A DNA stretch of 64,000 nt from Hysterangium stoloniferum (GCA_015178975.1 WHVD01000049.1:62001-126000); one strand, 5' to 3'. Shown: positions 1 to 12,373, counted from the first letter of the stretch. Notes: generated by a model not told the origin, from the letters alone. Numbers and translations are program-made.

Positions 1-109
1 GTATGGTTGGGTAGGGGGGGAGCTTTAGCTCTCCACATATATGTGGGAAGGCTCACTGCTCACCCACAACAGCAACTGCCTACCAACATGGTGAGACTAT
101 GCCGCCTAC

Positions 110-1239
110 CCAACCCTAGGCAGTTACATTCCTGGTTGAAAGGTTTGCCAAATGCCTTGATGCTATTTGTTCAAAGGCCCTGATATATGCTTCATAGGCT
201 AGTGACTTCCATCTGCCTGTTCCCCATCCCCATGCTTTAAGAATGAGGTTTATTCTGCTTTCTTGAATTATTGGTCTTATCTCACCTTTGTTGTCTAGGC
301 AGCAAAACAGTGGATCATCAGGTCCAGCTGGGACAACCTTCAATAGATTGATCAATGCCTCTATTGGGCAGACTCCTTGTTGATCTGTCAGGTAAACGGC
401 CTGGGATTCCCTGCTTTGGTAGTTTTGGCCAAAGATAAGTCCAAATATGCATACCTTTTGCTGTCATTGTCTTGGCTAATTAGGACATCTTTCCACTTTA
501 AATGTTTCCTGGTATCAAAATGTGACCTGGATGGAATTGTGACCTCCCTGAAATGCATTAAACCCCAAAAAGCACAAGTTGATATGTATGGCCCAAATCC
601 AGGCATCAAAGGCACTGCTCAAATCCAATGACATTTTCAATGCAAATAGCATCTTTAGTTTATTGGAGGGTGTGGGGGTTGCTTTCAGGTATTACCCTGT
701 AAGTTCTCCAGCCCTCTTAGTGACCACTCAATTCTCATTCATTCATCATCTGACAATGGTGGTGGCCAACCTTGAGCTATGTGCCATACCCTAACTGCTG
801 ATAGGGATTTCTGAGTGACACTAACTGAAACAGTTTCAAATGCCATCCCAGTAGTCAGCTCCTCACCAAGCCATGATGAGTCCACTGCCACCCAAAGGGC
901 AAATGAATGTAATATTGGGAAGGATGCCAGTAGTCTGTCTGCTTCTGCTACAGAGAAGATATCAAAAACTATGTGGAACTTGCAAAGACCTGAACCACAG
1001 CTATTTGTGTCCCACAGTGACACCTCGGATGCTACAGAAGCAAGTAACTGCAGGATTGGGTGCTGCACTGTGGATGGTGGTGGTATGTTGATCCCTCTCC
1101 ACCTGAACAACCTCTCCTTTGCTTTAAACTGAGGTCTCAGTACTGATGGCACTAGGTGTAATGGACCAGTCAGTAGCATCTGCAATGATGAGGCAAATGG
1201 TGCTGATGCCCTTGCCAGTGCTACAGTGACTGGATCCAA
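110..1239 (-). mobile_element. Tyrosine recombinase region of the DIRS-like element
   Basis: Minus-strand reading frames here resemble the DNA breaking-rejoining enzyme family that is abundant in mushrooms. Visible hallmarks are the QGWPPPLSDD stretch near the N-terminal domain, CAFWGLMHFREV in the middle, and KSLAYEAYIRAFEQ near the C-terminal end, where the catalytic tyrosine normally lies. The region is fossil and not in one open frame. It would integrate the element's DNA copy in a living relative. Confidence 0.75.
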
Positions 1240-1305
1240 TGTATCAAGTGACTGGGAATATCAACTGTGGCCTGGGTTTGGACTCTTGGGAAGCCTTTGA
1301 GGAAC

Positions 1306-1680
1306 TCAGTGATGTGGCCTCAGGAGAGGGCATCTGCTGTTTTCCCTTGATGGTACGTATTCAGCTCTCAGCTGTATTTGATTTGTGGCTAACAGTTTGT
1401 AAACCTCTTTTAGGATCTTGTTTGTCTCCTTGTTGCATGACCAGCCCTTGTTCAACACAGTCACTATGCCAATGTTGTCCAAATGCACCAAGAAAACAGA
1501 TTCTGATGGATTGTGCTGGCACACCACACCAGATTGTAATGCCATCCTCAGCCCCAACTCCACAACCACTGCCTCTGCCCAGCCAATGTCACATTGGCAG
1601 TGTGGGCCCACTTCAAAGCCAGGGGCCAACTTCCACACTGCCCATTGAGTGCCAACTACCACACCCAATCCAAAGGATAT
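1306..1680 (-). mobile_element. RNase H region of the DIRS-like element
   Basis: The minus-strand frame includes SFGLGVVVGTQWAVWKL and later DNIGIVTVLNKGWS, which match the RNase H part that follows the reverse transcriptase in DIRS-type elements. The domain starts at about 4880, where the GDAS segment sits, and is split by the 1681-4875 insertion. Fossil. Confidence 0.75.
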
Positions 1681-2127
1681 TGTTATGTATTTTAGTGTAT
1701 TTTCCATTTTTTCCAATTTCCCCAAACAAAATCACTAGAAATATCTATTCAAATGTACTTATATCACTACAATAAAATTGTACAATATTCTCCAGATTTA
1801 CCTTAAAATTATGCAATTTATTTCATAATTTTATCTTATAAACTGGGAGAGCTACAAATTTTCTATTTTCTATTCTTTTTTAAATATATATCATTACACT
1901 GGCCACCTGGCACTTATTACACAACATGCGGGAAAATTGTCACAACAGGTGATAGTCATCACAAAGTGCAATGGATGTCATACACACACAGGTGCAAGAG
2001 CATTATGTCATTATATGCTACAATGAAAAGTAGCAGAAACTCCTGGAATATTCCAGCAGTTTCCAGGTAAAATAGTTAATAATAGGTACAAATAGTTAAT
2101 AGAATATTGTAAAATATTCTATAAGGT

Positions 2128-2222
2128 TCTAGAATGTTCTATTATATCTAGAATGTTCTATTATATCTAGAATGTTCTATTATATCTAGAATGTTCTATT
2201 ATATCTAGAATGTTCTATTATA
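2128..2222. repeat. 19-bp tandem repeat with heat-shock-element-like dyads
   Basis: Five consecutive 19-bp units with core TCTAGAATGTTCTATTATA, followed by a diverged sixth unit from 2223. Each unit contains GAATGTTC, which fits the inverted GAAnnTTC pair of a heat-shock element. Similar GAA/TTC dyads continue on both sides (about 2100-2330), including TCTAGAATATTCTA forms. It lies inside the 1681-4875 insertion. Confidence 0.8.
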
Positions 2223-2730
2223 TCTAGAATATTCTACAATGTCTTAGAAATAGTTAGAATCCTCTATAAAAGCTCTAGAATATTCTAGAAAATTCTAAAT
2301 AACATCATTCAATTTTCTAGAATCTTCTAAAATGTCTCAGATTAAAATGTATATAAGGAGCTCTGCTCCAGCCATGAAATCTAACTTATCATCAACCAAT
2401 TATCACCACATCTGTGTGTCACTGCAGCAAGCAGCCTACTCCACCCCAATCTGGGCAGTTGGACATCTAATTCCACCTCTATCAGAGCTGTTGGAAACCC
2501 TTACCACCTCTATCAGAGTTGTTGGCCCAATCAGATCCCTTGTCACCTCAATCTGAGTTGTTGACTTTTGTTCCCCCTTGCCACTGCTTAGTTGAATAGT
2601 TGGCTTTTATATATTATTTCCACCTCAGTTAGAGTTGTTGGCTGTAATCCCGTCATCAATTGGGATCACTGGCAGTCACACGAGTTGACAGGACCACAGT
2701 GTATTGTCCAGAACAAGAACAGTATACAGG

Positions 2731-3470
2731 CAATATGACCGTGTCACAGCCCGACGGTCCCCAAGGTTATTGCCACCTATCGACAATTCAAGTTACTGTT
2801 CAAGTCATCACATTGGAAACCATCGGCCTCCCGATGCTGACGTATGCTTTTGCAGTGATCAAACTCCATTTACACCCACATCAAAATATACTCGTACTAT
2901 CTGGTTAAACTCTGATACGTCCCTTTTTATTATGATGATCTGTTCTATCCTATGTTTCACATATGTCTATAAATACTTGTAACCCTTGAACTATTTCCTT
3001 TTTCATAATTTTGCTCTCGGTTATTTCATGGCCTCTGAACTAATCGTAACCTCCCATTCCTAGTCAAGCTTATTTGTCAAATACCGTTTTCCGCTCTTCT
3101 CCTAGTTAGTATTTTCTAGATGCCGGATACTTGTATATGAACCCGCTGTAGCTGTAGTTACTAGGCAATCAGAATATCAACTCAGAATACCCTCTTACAC
3201 CTCTAGAAGTCCTATACTAAGAATTCTGTTATCTGCCTTCACGTGCGCTCACCCACTCTCAGTCCCTGACCCTTGGCCCGACACTCGACTTATCCTTCGG
3301 TCCCGATCGGCAGTTCACCGAGAGGTACTCGTTAGGACCAGTCTTTGCCCATCCAAAATTTAAGGACACCCAATGGATATTTACAAGGGCACAGCACATA
3401 AGCTGAAGCCAAGTCCTTCCGATCAGTCCCGATCAGCCTACCAACACTAGTCAGTTTTCAGTTCTTAACA
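2731..3470 (+). mobile_element. LTR family 1 copy (LTR-1A)
   Basis: It shares its whole course with the other family-1 LTRs listed here: a GACCGTGTCACA start, a central TTTATTATGATGATC stretch, the motif AGCACATAAGCTGAAGCC near the 3' end and the GTTCTTAACA terminus. No clear target duplication was found, and the 5' end is degraded. It is an old solo LTR inside the 1681-4875 insertion. Confidence 0.7.
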
Positions 3471-3539
3471 CAAGTGCAGCATACGGTCAGGTAAGAGAAG
3501 GAAAACTACCTAGGCTTTATATGCTGTGATCATGTGGTA

Positions 3540-4083
3540 TGTTACGACCCATTCCTGGATGTTTCAATATCCGACTTCCGATCTCCGACTACGGAACATC
3601 ATAGTTACCGTATCATCCGCATTCTTCCCTTGTTCTGCATTTGGTAATTTGTCCATTGACAAGTATTCACTCGTTTGTTTGTTATATTCCCATTTCGGAA
3701 TATTGTCTCCCTAATGTGTCTTATTGTATTTCCGTTTTAAGAACACTTCCATTTCCGTCTTATTATGGTCTTAGTTTGTAGTACAATAATGAGTAGACTT
3801 ATATTAGTTTCCGTGAATTTGTACTTTACCTTAGATCTGATATTGACTTAGTTTCTTATTCCTTCTCCCATCTTTCTGTACGCTCGATATTCGGAACTCT
3901 TCAGAACTCTGAATATCCATATCTTCCATCGTAAGTCTCACTTCTGAAATTAAGGACTTTGAGCATTTGCGTAGAGGCACAGCACATAAGCTGAAGCCGA
4001 CATCCTGACCCTATCCGATAGTTCCCGACTTCCCAGTGACTTTCTGATAGTTCCGGAATAAGTTCCCAACACGGCACTTAACA
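3540..4083 (+). mobile_element. Solo LTR family 2 (LTR-2a), duplication TGGTA
   Basis: It begins TGTTACGACC and ends GCACTTAACA. TGGTA lies immediately before (3535-3539) and after (4084-4088), an exact 5-bp target duplication. It is similar along its length to 42620-43177 (reverse) and 46310-46875. It carries AGCACATAAGCTGAAGCC near the 3' end, as family 1 does, though the rest differs. Confidence 0.85.
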
Positions 4084-4875
4084 TGGTAGAACAAAAGGAG
4101 TGGAACAAAAAGACAATGAGTAAGACTGGGGTGCCAGGCTTACATTGGCTATCAACTAATAATATATAAATAATCTTATACTATAGTCACCTCTTAATTG
4201 AGTACTGATTATTTGTTTTCTTTACATTGTTATTTGTAGTCTAAGACTTCAGTCACCTCTAGTTGAGTAATTTGACTGTTTATTACATTGCAAATAATCC
4301 CTGTTTCATTGTTCATTTATTGTAAATCATTAAAGCATATTTACAAAATATCTTAAAGTATTTGAGTATAAATAAATACTGAGAATATCCTTGCAAGATC
4401 CTTAAGACTACATTAAGATCCTGATAAGTTAGTATCACAGTAGACCCTGTAGGTTAGTGTAAATAAAGCATATATTAGCCAAATAGTGTTTTATTCTATA
4501 TCTAATCTTTTGACCAGTTTATAAATATTTTTATTGTTTAATAAATAGTATAAAATATATATAAACTAGCTAGAATTGAAGTTAAATTTAGCTTCGGAAT
4601 CAGTAAATTCTCATTCTTGTTTTAATAGTTGTTGTCACAGAAAAAGAACAAGCTTTCACAAGCAGCTCTCAAAACCTTCTTTGTGAAGTAGGGTACATAT
4701 ATTCAAGTAAACTCTTGACTTCAGGGGTTCTAAGTCTATTAAGGCTGCCACTAATTAATATCAAATATGTACTTAAATTATTTTACCTTGCAGTGAATTG
4801 AGTATTTGCACATTTTGATAGAGCATTGGACTCCTTTTTCAGAAAATAGTATTAAAATAAGGCTAATACATCACA

Positions 4876-5590
4876 GATATACTGGCATCCCCCCACCATC
4901 CCATATTGATGGGATCCACTGAAGCTATGGGCAGTTCATTCAGTAAGTGCCACAATATGAAGTGTACCCATGACATGTCCACCCACAGTGCTGGGTTTGG
5001 GGGGAATGATGCTCTCCGCAATGTGAAACCACATGCAAATATGGTAATAGAGTGTAGGAATGGTTTTATCCATAGAAAGATGGATGTTATGTGGACCAAC
5101 TGCCAGTGGAGCTTCTCTGTATTGTTTTCCAAGAATTGGTTCTCCTCCCGGGCCCATTGCCCAACTAGCTCCAATGTTGCTTTGAGTTTCTCTCTCAGCA
5201 CAGCAACGGTCTTGGTATCCAAGTTCCATACAAAGCCTATGTATTTCTGTATTGATGAAAATGGTCTTGTTTTGCTCTTGCTCCATGGTACACTGAACTG
5301 CGCAGTCAATGCAATGAAGTCGTCTTCTGTCCAAACCTGTCCTGGAAAGCAAATGGCCAGAAAATCATCTACCCACTTGAGCAGCCACCCAAAGCCTGCC
5401 TTTTGGTATAGGGCAATCAACATGTCTGCTATGCTCCCAAACACACTTGCACTTGAGGCCAAGCTGAATGCAACTGCTTGGTCAACATATACCAAGCCAT
5501 CCCAGAAAATGTAGCATGCATTCTGCTGATCTGGTTGTATGGGCATCATCCAGCAAGTTGTGGAAATATCAAAGGTAGCAGCCACAGAAC
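4876..5590 (-). mobile_element. Reverse transcriptase region of the DIRS-like element
   Basis: The minus-strand frame shows the polymerase-site segment WLLKWVDDFLAICFP and, further on, HWQLVHITSIF and the RNase H start MGWWGDAS. These are characteristic of DIRS-type reverse transcriptases. Its upstream part is separated by the LTR inserted at 5598-6304. Fossil. Confidence 0.8.
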
Positions 5591-5597
5591 CCTCTGG

Positions 5598-6304
5598 TGT
5601 TACGACTGTGTTGTAACCCTGTCACAACCCGACAGTCCCCGACATTATTATTGCCTGCCCACACCAGTCAAGTTACCATATCGGAAACTGTCAGAATACC
5701 GACACTAATGTATACCTTCACGGTGATCAAACCCCATTTACACCCCTGTCAGGTTATACTCACACCATCTGGTTATGTTTTGATACATCCCCTTTTATTA
5801 TGATGATCTGTTCTACTCTATGTTTCACATATGCCCATATATACTTTGTAGCTTTAGACTATTTCCTTTTCTCATAATACCACTCTTGGCTAATCATGGC
5901 TTCCAACCTTACTGTAACCTTCCAGTTTCTAGTCAAGTTTATTTGTCACTATTGGACATTCCCACTCTTACCCTAATTAGTATTTTGAGATGCCGATAAC
6001 TAGTATTTAAGACCAACTATAATGTAGCTACAAAGTAATCAGAATATCAACTCAGAACACTTGTATACCTCTCTCATAGTCTCGCTCTGAATATCTCGCT
6101 CTCTGATTTTTGCTCTCCAACTCTCTGACCGTCTCCAACTGGTCCTTCAGTTTCCAATTGGTGATTTACTGTGAGGTCACTCAATAGGACTAGTATTCAC
6201 CTGCCCAAAATTTAAGGACACCTGACAGTAAATTGCAAGGGTACAGCACATAAGCTGAAGCCAAGTCCTTCCATTCGGTCCCTGTCAGTTTTCTGTTCTT
6301 AACA
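5598..6304 (+). mobile_element. Solo LTR family 1 (LTR-1B), duplication TCTGG
   Basis: It starts TGTTACGACTG and ends TTCTTAACA. TCTGG is present at 5593-5597 and 6305-6309. The conserved AGCACATAAGCTGAAGCC motif is at about 6246-6263. It is inserted into the DIRS-like element between its ORF1-like and reverse-transcriptase regions. Confidence 0.9.
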
Positions 6305-6309
6305 TCTGG

Positions 6310-8084
6310 TAAGGATAAAATTAATGCTGTTGCATCTGCAAAGGTTCCCCACTCTGTCAGGAAGTTGTCAGGATTTATGTGACTGTTTATGGAGGAATGT
6401 ATCAGGTCATTTTGGGGGAATGATTGGTCTTGGATCATGCAGTATGTATTTGAATTTGGTTTCAGGATTAGTCCCAGGGGAGATGTCTGAAATGGTCCTA
6501 TGGCTTGCTCCAGCTCCTCTGGTGTAAAGCCTCTGGAGTAGTGACCAGTTTCCTGTTCACTTGCTATGTATATACTTGGCTATAAATTCTGTATCCACTA
6601 GGGAAGATCTGTGGTTTTCGAAAAATGGCTGTACATTTTATGTGCTCTTTCAATCCAATGTCAAATCCATTATTTAGACCTGCTATAATATTCTGCCAGT
6701 CTTGCAATATACCATATTTACTCAATATACATGCTGTGCCGATAGGGTCAGGCAGTGTTATGACCTGTCTCGGGTCAGAGTTTTCTGCAGACTCCTGCTC
6801 CATGGTTTTCCTCAAAGCAGATGCTACATGCATGTTCATTGGTGCAATTGCTGCCCCACCTGCACTGTGATTTAAGTGTCCAGCCAAAGCAGAATTGTTT
6901 GCCATTGGGGGTGGCAAGAGCATGTTTATTCTTGGCTCCTCATGCAATTGCAGCAGGGCTCTTTCCTGCTATCATATGCTTCAACCTGCAGTCAGTAGGC
7001 AAATGACCTTGGATTCCACATCAAAAACAAGTGAGGAATCTTTGTCAGTACATAGTCTCTTCCATGGTGATCCAGCTAGGGGGGGGGGAATCTGCCAGCC
7101 ATGAGTGCTTGAGCAGTGTGGCTGAGGTGTGAATCACCTTCACTGAGTGCAGTGCTGTTCAGGTCAATATAATTGTCAGTGCCTCAGCATCTAAGCAGCC
7201 TAAGTCATGAGACAAGTTGTGAGTGGCTGCCTCCCATTGTTGGACATCATAGTCCATGGCAACTTCCCAACCATGTGACTTTGCAATTGATGTGACAATG
7301 ACATGATGTGCTGCCAATGCATTGGCTCTAAGGACACCACCATAGGTTCTAGTGCAGTCAACTGCTACTGCCACCAACCAGTCAATGATGCTGATACCTG
7401 TTTCATTCTCGTGATCCAGCCCCTTGGCAATGATGCCACCAGATGGTGAAATGGTGGATTCCTCCACACCCTTCTCCACTTTATGCCATGCCTCAGTGGT
7501 GAGGGAGATATAAGGGACATAGTGTAGATTCTTGAAGGCTTCTTCTACTTTGTGATGAATTGCTGCAATGAAGGAGGGAGTGTGAGCATGGTGAATGCAA
7601 GACACAATAGTATTGGTAAATGGGGATGGCAGCATGCCCCCCCCCCTTCTCTGGGCTATGCATCCTTTAGACTGTAATATGGGAAAAAAGGGGGTGGAAC
7701 ACCAACTACAAAGCTGAATGAAATGCTGTGGATCTGGGCAATAATTGCACTGCAGAATCCATAACTATTTGCATTGTACAGCATGCATTCCACAATGCCA
7801 TTGAACAGCCTGTGTTGTGAGGCACACATTCCACAATGCCCCAGAACTGTCTGTGCTATGCAGCATGCATTCCACAATACTGTTGGACTGTCTGCACAGT
7901 CCACATGAATCCAATGTGGACTAGCTGTCCATCTGTGAGGTAAAAGATGAATGCACTTATGGATTTCTAGAGGGTTGGCCTTGAACCCAGGTATTATCTT
8001 GGGAATTGGAGCCTTCCTGCTGCCTTGAGGCTCCTTGGCTAGTGAAGATATGTTTGGCCAATCATAGTGCATCTGGGTCAACAA
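6310..8084 (-). mobile_element. ORF1/gag-like region of the DIRS-like element
   Basis: Several minus-strand open stretches (6564-6947, 7159-7635, 7656-8084) lie upstream of the reverse transcriptase, where DIRS-type elements carry their first ORF. No domain was recognised, so the assignment rests on position and orientation. Short G- and C-runs occur at about 7080 and 7637. Fossil. Confidence 0.45.
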
Positions 8085-8574
8085 ACAACCTTGTGACCAT
8101 CAGCACAGCATCTGTTGTGACACCTCACCAGAGCCAATGTTGTTTGTCAGGTGGTGCTTGTGTGCCATCAGCTAGGCTATCTGTGTGTCCAGTAGTTTGA
8201 TTTCTGAAGCAGATGGGCCTTGGCCTGTGTCAGGGCATGTTTTAATGCCAACCCTAGACAGATAATCCTATATTTGTCATCCTATCTGACTTCCCAAGGT
8301 TTGGGTTATAGTACTATCAATGAATATCTTTAGTAGTGTTTAGATATTACATAGATTATGAGGTCTGTACATGATTCTGAGAAGGGTCTGTGCACAACAC
8401 CTAGTACTGCTTTAGGTCTTAGCTAGACACACAAGTATGTATAATCTAAGGAGTTAAGGACAGTAGGTCCTTAACTTTGTAATTGACTTGGGTACATGGC
8501 ATCTACTATAGTCTGAGTACAGACAGTCCCTAACAGCCTGGCTGTTCCCTGCAGTTGGTGCCAGCCCGATAACG

Positions 8575-8660
8575 AAATCTCAAGAAAAGGCCGGGAGGCA
8601 GGCTAATGAGTGACCAGGAGATGTGGAGAGTGGGCGTTGTATGGGATTGTGAGAAGAGCT
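8575..8660 (+). pseudogene. PhzF C-terminal fragment
   Basis: This stretch matches, with about one change in five bases, the part of PhzF exon 2 around 22630-22715. The shared core GGGAGGCAGGC is followed by equivalents of the codons for the GIV segment. It is a short relic with in-frame stops and joins directly to the unrelated fragment at 8655-8822. Confidence 0.6.
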
Positions 8661-8822
8661 CCCGCACGGCACCACAATGACACAAACACATGGTCACTGA
8701 GCCACAAGATGTCATCTGAACAGAGTATCTTTTCAGTTCGGGACATCTCCCCACCCCAATACCCCCTCCATCCAATCCACTGCCCCAGACGGCCGCACAA
8801 TACGCCTTGCAGGCCACGGCCA
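8655..8822 (+). pseudogene. Fragment copy of the last exon of the 15.6-kb gene
   Basis: It is closely similar to 16339-16522, inside the final exon of the unrecognised gene at 15558-16822. Shared landmarks include ATGACACAAACACATGGTCA, GAACAGAGTATCTTTTCAGT and ACGCCTTGCAGGCCAC. The fragment lacks a short stretch present in the gene and shifts frame relative to it, so it is a non-functional copy. Confidence 0.75.
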
Positions 8823-8829
8823 ACCTGAT

Positions 8830-10440
8830 ACCCTTGAAAGTCTTGAATTAGTTTAAGTGTGACCTAAAATAATCAGAGTACTGATGCATATTTAGGTTTC
8901 TTGGCTAATTTGGCTTCATAGACTGTTATTGGCAGGGGAACTTGATCAAGCAATGCCTGCTCATCAGGCTACATGCTTCATCATTTTGAATTGGTTCTGA
9001 TATAGATGGAGCCAAATGCCAGGTCAAATAGTAGTCAAAATATTTGATCTTTTCTTGCTGATCTAGCCACCATACCATTTGTTCAGCATAATCTCTTTGC
9101 TTACACCTTTATATGCTTTTTTAGCATACTCAATGTGGTAATGCTCTGGTGTTTCTGTCAAGAAGTTGTCAGTTGCTCCAAAATGTTGGATAAACTCTGG
9201 GTAGTGCCAACAATTATGAAGTTTTGGTATATTAAAATGATTGATTGTGCCCTTCTTGCTTTTGTGTGCTCCTGTTTTGATGAAAATATTTTTGTTTTGA
9301 TGGAAGGCAGTGTTATATTTGAGAAGTTGTAGTAAAGTGCTGTCAGTATGTGACTGATACTGTGCAAGATAAATGAAATCAAGCCCAGCCCTAGTTGCTC
9401 GAATAGCTTCTGGTGGAACAGCTCCAGCAATCACTGTCAGAAATGATCACTGGAGATCTCAGTGCTCTTTGCCAGACCACTGTGAAATTTTTGAAATACC
9501 ACCAGTGAAATGATGAAATCCTGACCACTTTGGAAGTCTTCTAAATCTTGAATCTAGTTCAAGTTTGGAAATTATGTTTGTATTCCAAGTATCACAATGA
9601 TCTTTAAAAGCTTTATGAAGCCCATGCAACACACCAGGGCATACTGCTTTGCAGATGTCTGTTTCTGGGAAGTCTATCCACCATGGTTCTTCAACACCAT
9701 TAAGGCCAATATTTTTGGCTTCCATTGCAAACTTCCAAGTTTCTGTATCAGGAAATTTTCTCCTAATAGAATGAATGGCTGAAAGAATATCTGAGCCAGA
9801 CTGAGATTTACAAGTATTAGAGCCACCCAGCTGGTGAGTGCCAGCAGTACAACATGTGCAACAGTTAGGTGCTAAACAACAGATAAGTAATCGCTCTGGG
9901 AGATCACAAGGGTAGGCAGCTAGCCTAAGTATTTCCTTTCATACCAACCCCTCACTATCAACCATTTCCTTAGGTATGGTAGCATATATGATAAGAGGTT
10001 GTAAGATGTGTCACATGCAAAGATGGTAGAGTTGTCTGGCAAGAATTCCAGGGAGTAGCTTTGCCTTTGCTGAGGATTTAACCTCAAGTTTGGGAAATTT
10101 TCCCTCTGGCAACATTCCACATGGCAACCATGCATGGCTGCTTGGTTTAGCCCTGATCTTTTTTTGCATATGCCCACTTGCAAGCAACAAAGGTTTAACT
10201 TTCTTATCCCCACTGAAGTTTGTGAGATGTGTACTATCTGTAGTCAAGAGATAGGGATTGATTGTGATATCCTCTGGAAATTTGGCCTGAGTATCATTCC
10301 AGAACTCCCCACTGGCCATTTCACTGTAGCAACGGTCTGTGTGATCCTTGTTGAGATATTCTTCATATGGTACATAATCCTTGTCACCTGAAAAATCAGG
10401 ATTTGCTTCCAACCATTCCAATCACTCCGGCACAGGATAT
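8830..10440 (-). mobile_element. Plavaka-type (CMC superfamily) DNA transposon relic
   Basis: Minus-strand segments resemble the Plavaka transposase of basidiomycetes, in the right order. 10421-10011 has LLASGHMQKKIRAKPSSHAW and a LARQLYHLCM segment. About 9900-9780 has a CTCCTAGTHQLGGSN stretch. 9725-9459 has PWWIDFPETDICKAVCPGVL, then FHHFTGGISKISQWSGKEH. 9434-9063 has DFIYLAQYQSHT and HFNIPKLHNCWHYPEFI. Stops and frame changes separate the segments, so it is inactive. Terminal repeats were not located. PhzF fragments lie on both sides. Confidence 0.75.
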
Positions 10441-10581
10441 AAATGTAGATTTGCTACTCTCCTCCTTATAAAGGAATATAATCACGTCGGGTTGGGGATA
10501 GAACTCTGCTTGCCACAATACCCAAATGAAGGACAAAAATATAGGATGCGGGGCTATAAGGATAACCTGGTGCATTGATTG

Positions 10582-10710
10582 TCACCAGAGGCAAGGATCA
10601 ATTCCGCAGTCAAGGTTTTTGGGAGACATGTCAACAACCTGGATGAGGAGATATTTTCCAAACGGAACTCCCGATGCTTTAGCGCGACAAATCGAGTCGT
10701 AGATTTTCCA
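10582..10710 (-). pseudogene. PhzF internal fragment
   Basis: The minus-strand translation GVPFGKYLLIQVVDMSPKN, followed shortly by IDP, matches the segment GVVFGKYLLVEVADVSLEN of the intact PhzF-like gene at 21793. Only this central part remains. It is on the opposite strand from the C-terminal fragment at 8575. Confidence 0.7.
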
Positions 10711-10789
10711 CTGCGGGTGAAAGCGTGAGTAATGTTGCATAAAGTTTGGTTTTATTTTTCTGGGCTGTGCTTTCACCTGCAAAGAATTC

Positions 10790-12360
10790 GAGTTCTGTCT
10801 TTCCGTCAGATTTTTTTAGCCACTAACGTTCCAAATAACATTTCAAATTGATTCTCCTTACTTTTTGCGAAAATTGGTCTTCCGAACCATAAAGTGAGCT
10901 AAATAAATCAAGTGCAATTTTCAGAGTAGCACGTCCTCACAAGGACCCTGTGCGGGAGGAATGAATCAACACAGATGGGAATGGACTGTCTCAACCTCAA
11001 TGGAATCCACGAATGCTGTTTCCGTTAAGTTAGACTCTGTACAGCGATGACTTGAAGTATTATCCGAGGTAATCACACCCTGATCTAAGAGAATAGCTGC
11101 CGCGCTATTACCGTCATAAGAATGCAAACTTTTTTGTCATACTGGTCACGCGATTGTACGTATCAACCCAAAGTAAGTAGTTTACTTGATCGATAAGTGC
11201 CAGCAAGGACTCGGGCTGGATCCGGATAAATATTGGAATATTCTAGGGCTTTCCACTCGGTGAAAATGTGAATATATAAGCATTTTAAAACACAGAGATA
11301 CTGCTGCAATGGAACGGGGGAATATAGACCACTGCTCTCAAGTAAACTCTCCTAGCCCCCGTATATGATCGATAACTAGCCCCCCTTTTCACTTTCACTC
11401 CAACTTGCCAAGAAGTCTTTGGACTAGGAGATAAACGGAAGCATGTAGGATATATTGGCTGACTGTTGATGGAAACTCTTGAGGTCCTGCATACGATTCG
11501 GAGCCCCCAACGGGAAGGTTCGCCACCCGCCGCCTTGCACACGCACCCGCGAACGTGACCTCAGGGATCTCCAAGTAACTTGCATGGTATGGACACCTAT
11601 ATAATAATCTAGTGGTTGCCGTGGGCTAACTTCAAGAAGACATTCAGGACAGGCTACAGACTGGTCCACTGCGACAACGCGACAATAATGTCCCATTATA
11701 ATTAAATTCAAAGTTATCTGTCATTGCGGTTGGTAAAACATCTATTTTTCTTGGTTTTACTCACATTTTCGTGACTTGTATCGGTGATACAAATTCCTAT
11801 GTCAATCCGACCACGCTAATTCTAAGGGGATGGATAGTGCCTGGATATACATAAAGCAATTCATTGGAACTGAAGGTGAGTACTGTTATTATTGTAATAA
11901 GGCTGGAAGCAAGACAGCAACATTTGCGTGACGCCAAAATCTTACATGAAAGGATAGCGAACACAACATGTTTCTTTAGCAGACTCGACGATCGTTAAGC
12001 ATGCCTGCTGCGCCGGGAACTTTCGTGTGTAAGTGCAGTACTTATAATTTGGAACTAGACTATAAGAAGAATTCCTTTTTGAGTGTTAGTTTGACAGGAA
12101 AGCAGTATTTGTAGGGAATGCGAAGAAATGCATAGCAGCAGACAACGGGAAAGGAAATAGAAAGCATGTCAATACATTGTAGGGAGAGGTATCGCTCGAG
12201 AACAGAGGTGGATGTTCCGCCAACTGTACTATAGCTATAACGACGACCACTAGTTACAACGCTGGGGGAGGTCCAGTGTTTTGTGGGGGTCTACATAGTT
12301 AATTATTTTTTGGCGGAAACGACTGTTCATCATCAGCATAATCTGTGATTATTACAGTAA
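10790..12360. other. No gene recognised
   Basis: Only short unsupported reading frames are present on either strand. No repeat shared with the rest of the window was noticed. Confidence 0.5.
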
Positions 12361-12373
12361 TGCATGACATACC

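Larger units (their letters stand above)
1681..4875. mobile_element. 3.2-kb insertion with GATAT target duplication
   Basis: The sequence GATAT occurs at 1676-1680 and again at 4876-4880, exactly flanking this block. The block begins TGTTATGT and ends CATCACA, so it has TG...CA ends like an LTR or LTR element. It splits the RNase H region of the DIRS-like element. It contains two further LTR copies (2731-3470 and 3540-4083) and a 19-bp tandem repeat. No coding domain was recognised in the remaining 1.9 kb or so, which is AT-rich. It may be a large solo LTR or a non-autonomous element. Confidence 0.65.
1..8300 (-). mobile_element. DIRS-like tyrosine-recombinase retroelement (fossil)
   Basis: Read on the minus strand, the parts are, in order: an ORF1 or gag-like region (about 8084-6305), reverse transcriptase (about 5590-4876), RNase H (1675-1306) and tyrosine recombinase (1239-110). 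This is the DIRS order, common in mushroom genomes. The element is broken, with several breaks, and is interrupted by two later insertions: 1681-4875 and the solo LTR at 5598-6304. Both insertions have exact 5-bp target duplications, so they are younger than the element. The outer ends are uncertain: the left end may lie at or beyond the window edge, and the right end near 8.3 kb is a guess. Confidence 0.8.

Noticed and set aside
2128-2222. Regularly repeated units, considered as a CRISPR-like array
   Set aside because: The units are directly adjacent with no unique spacers, in a eukaryotic transposable insertion. It is a simple tandem repeat.
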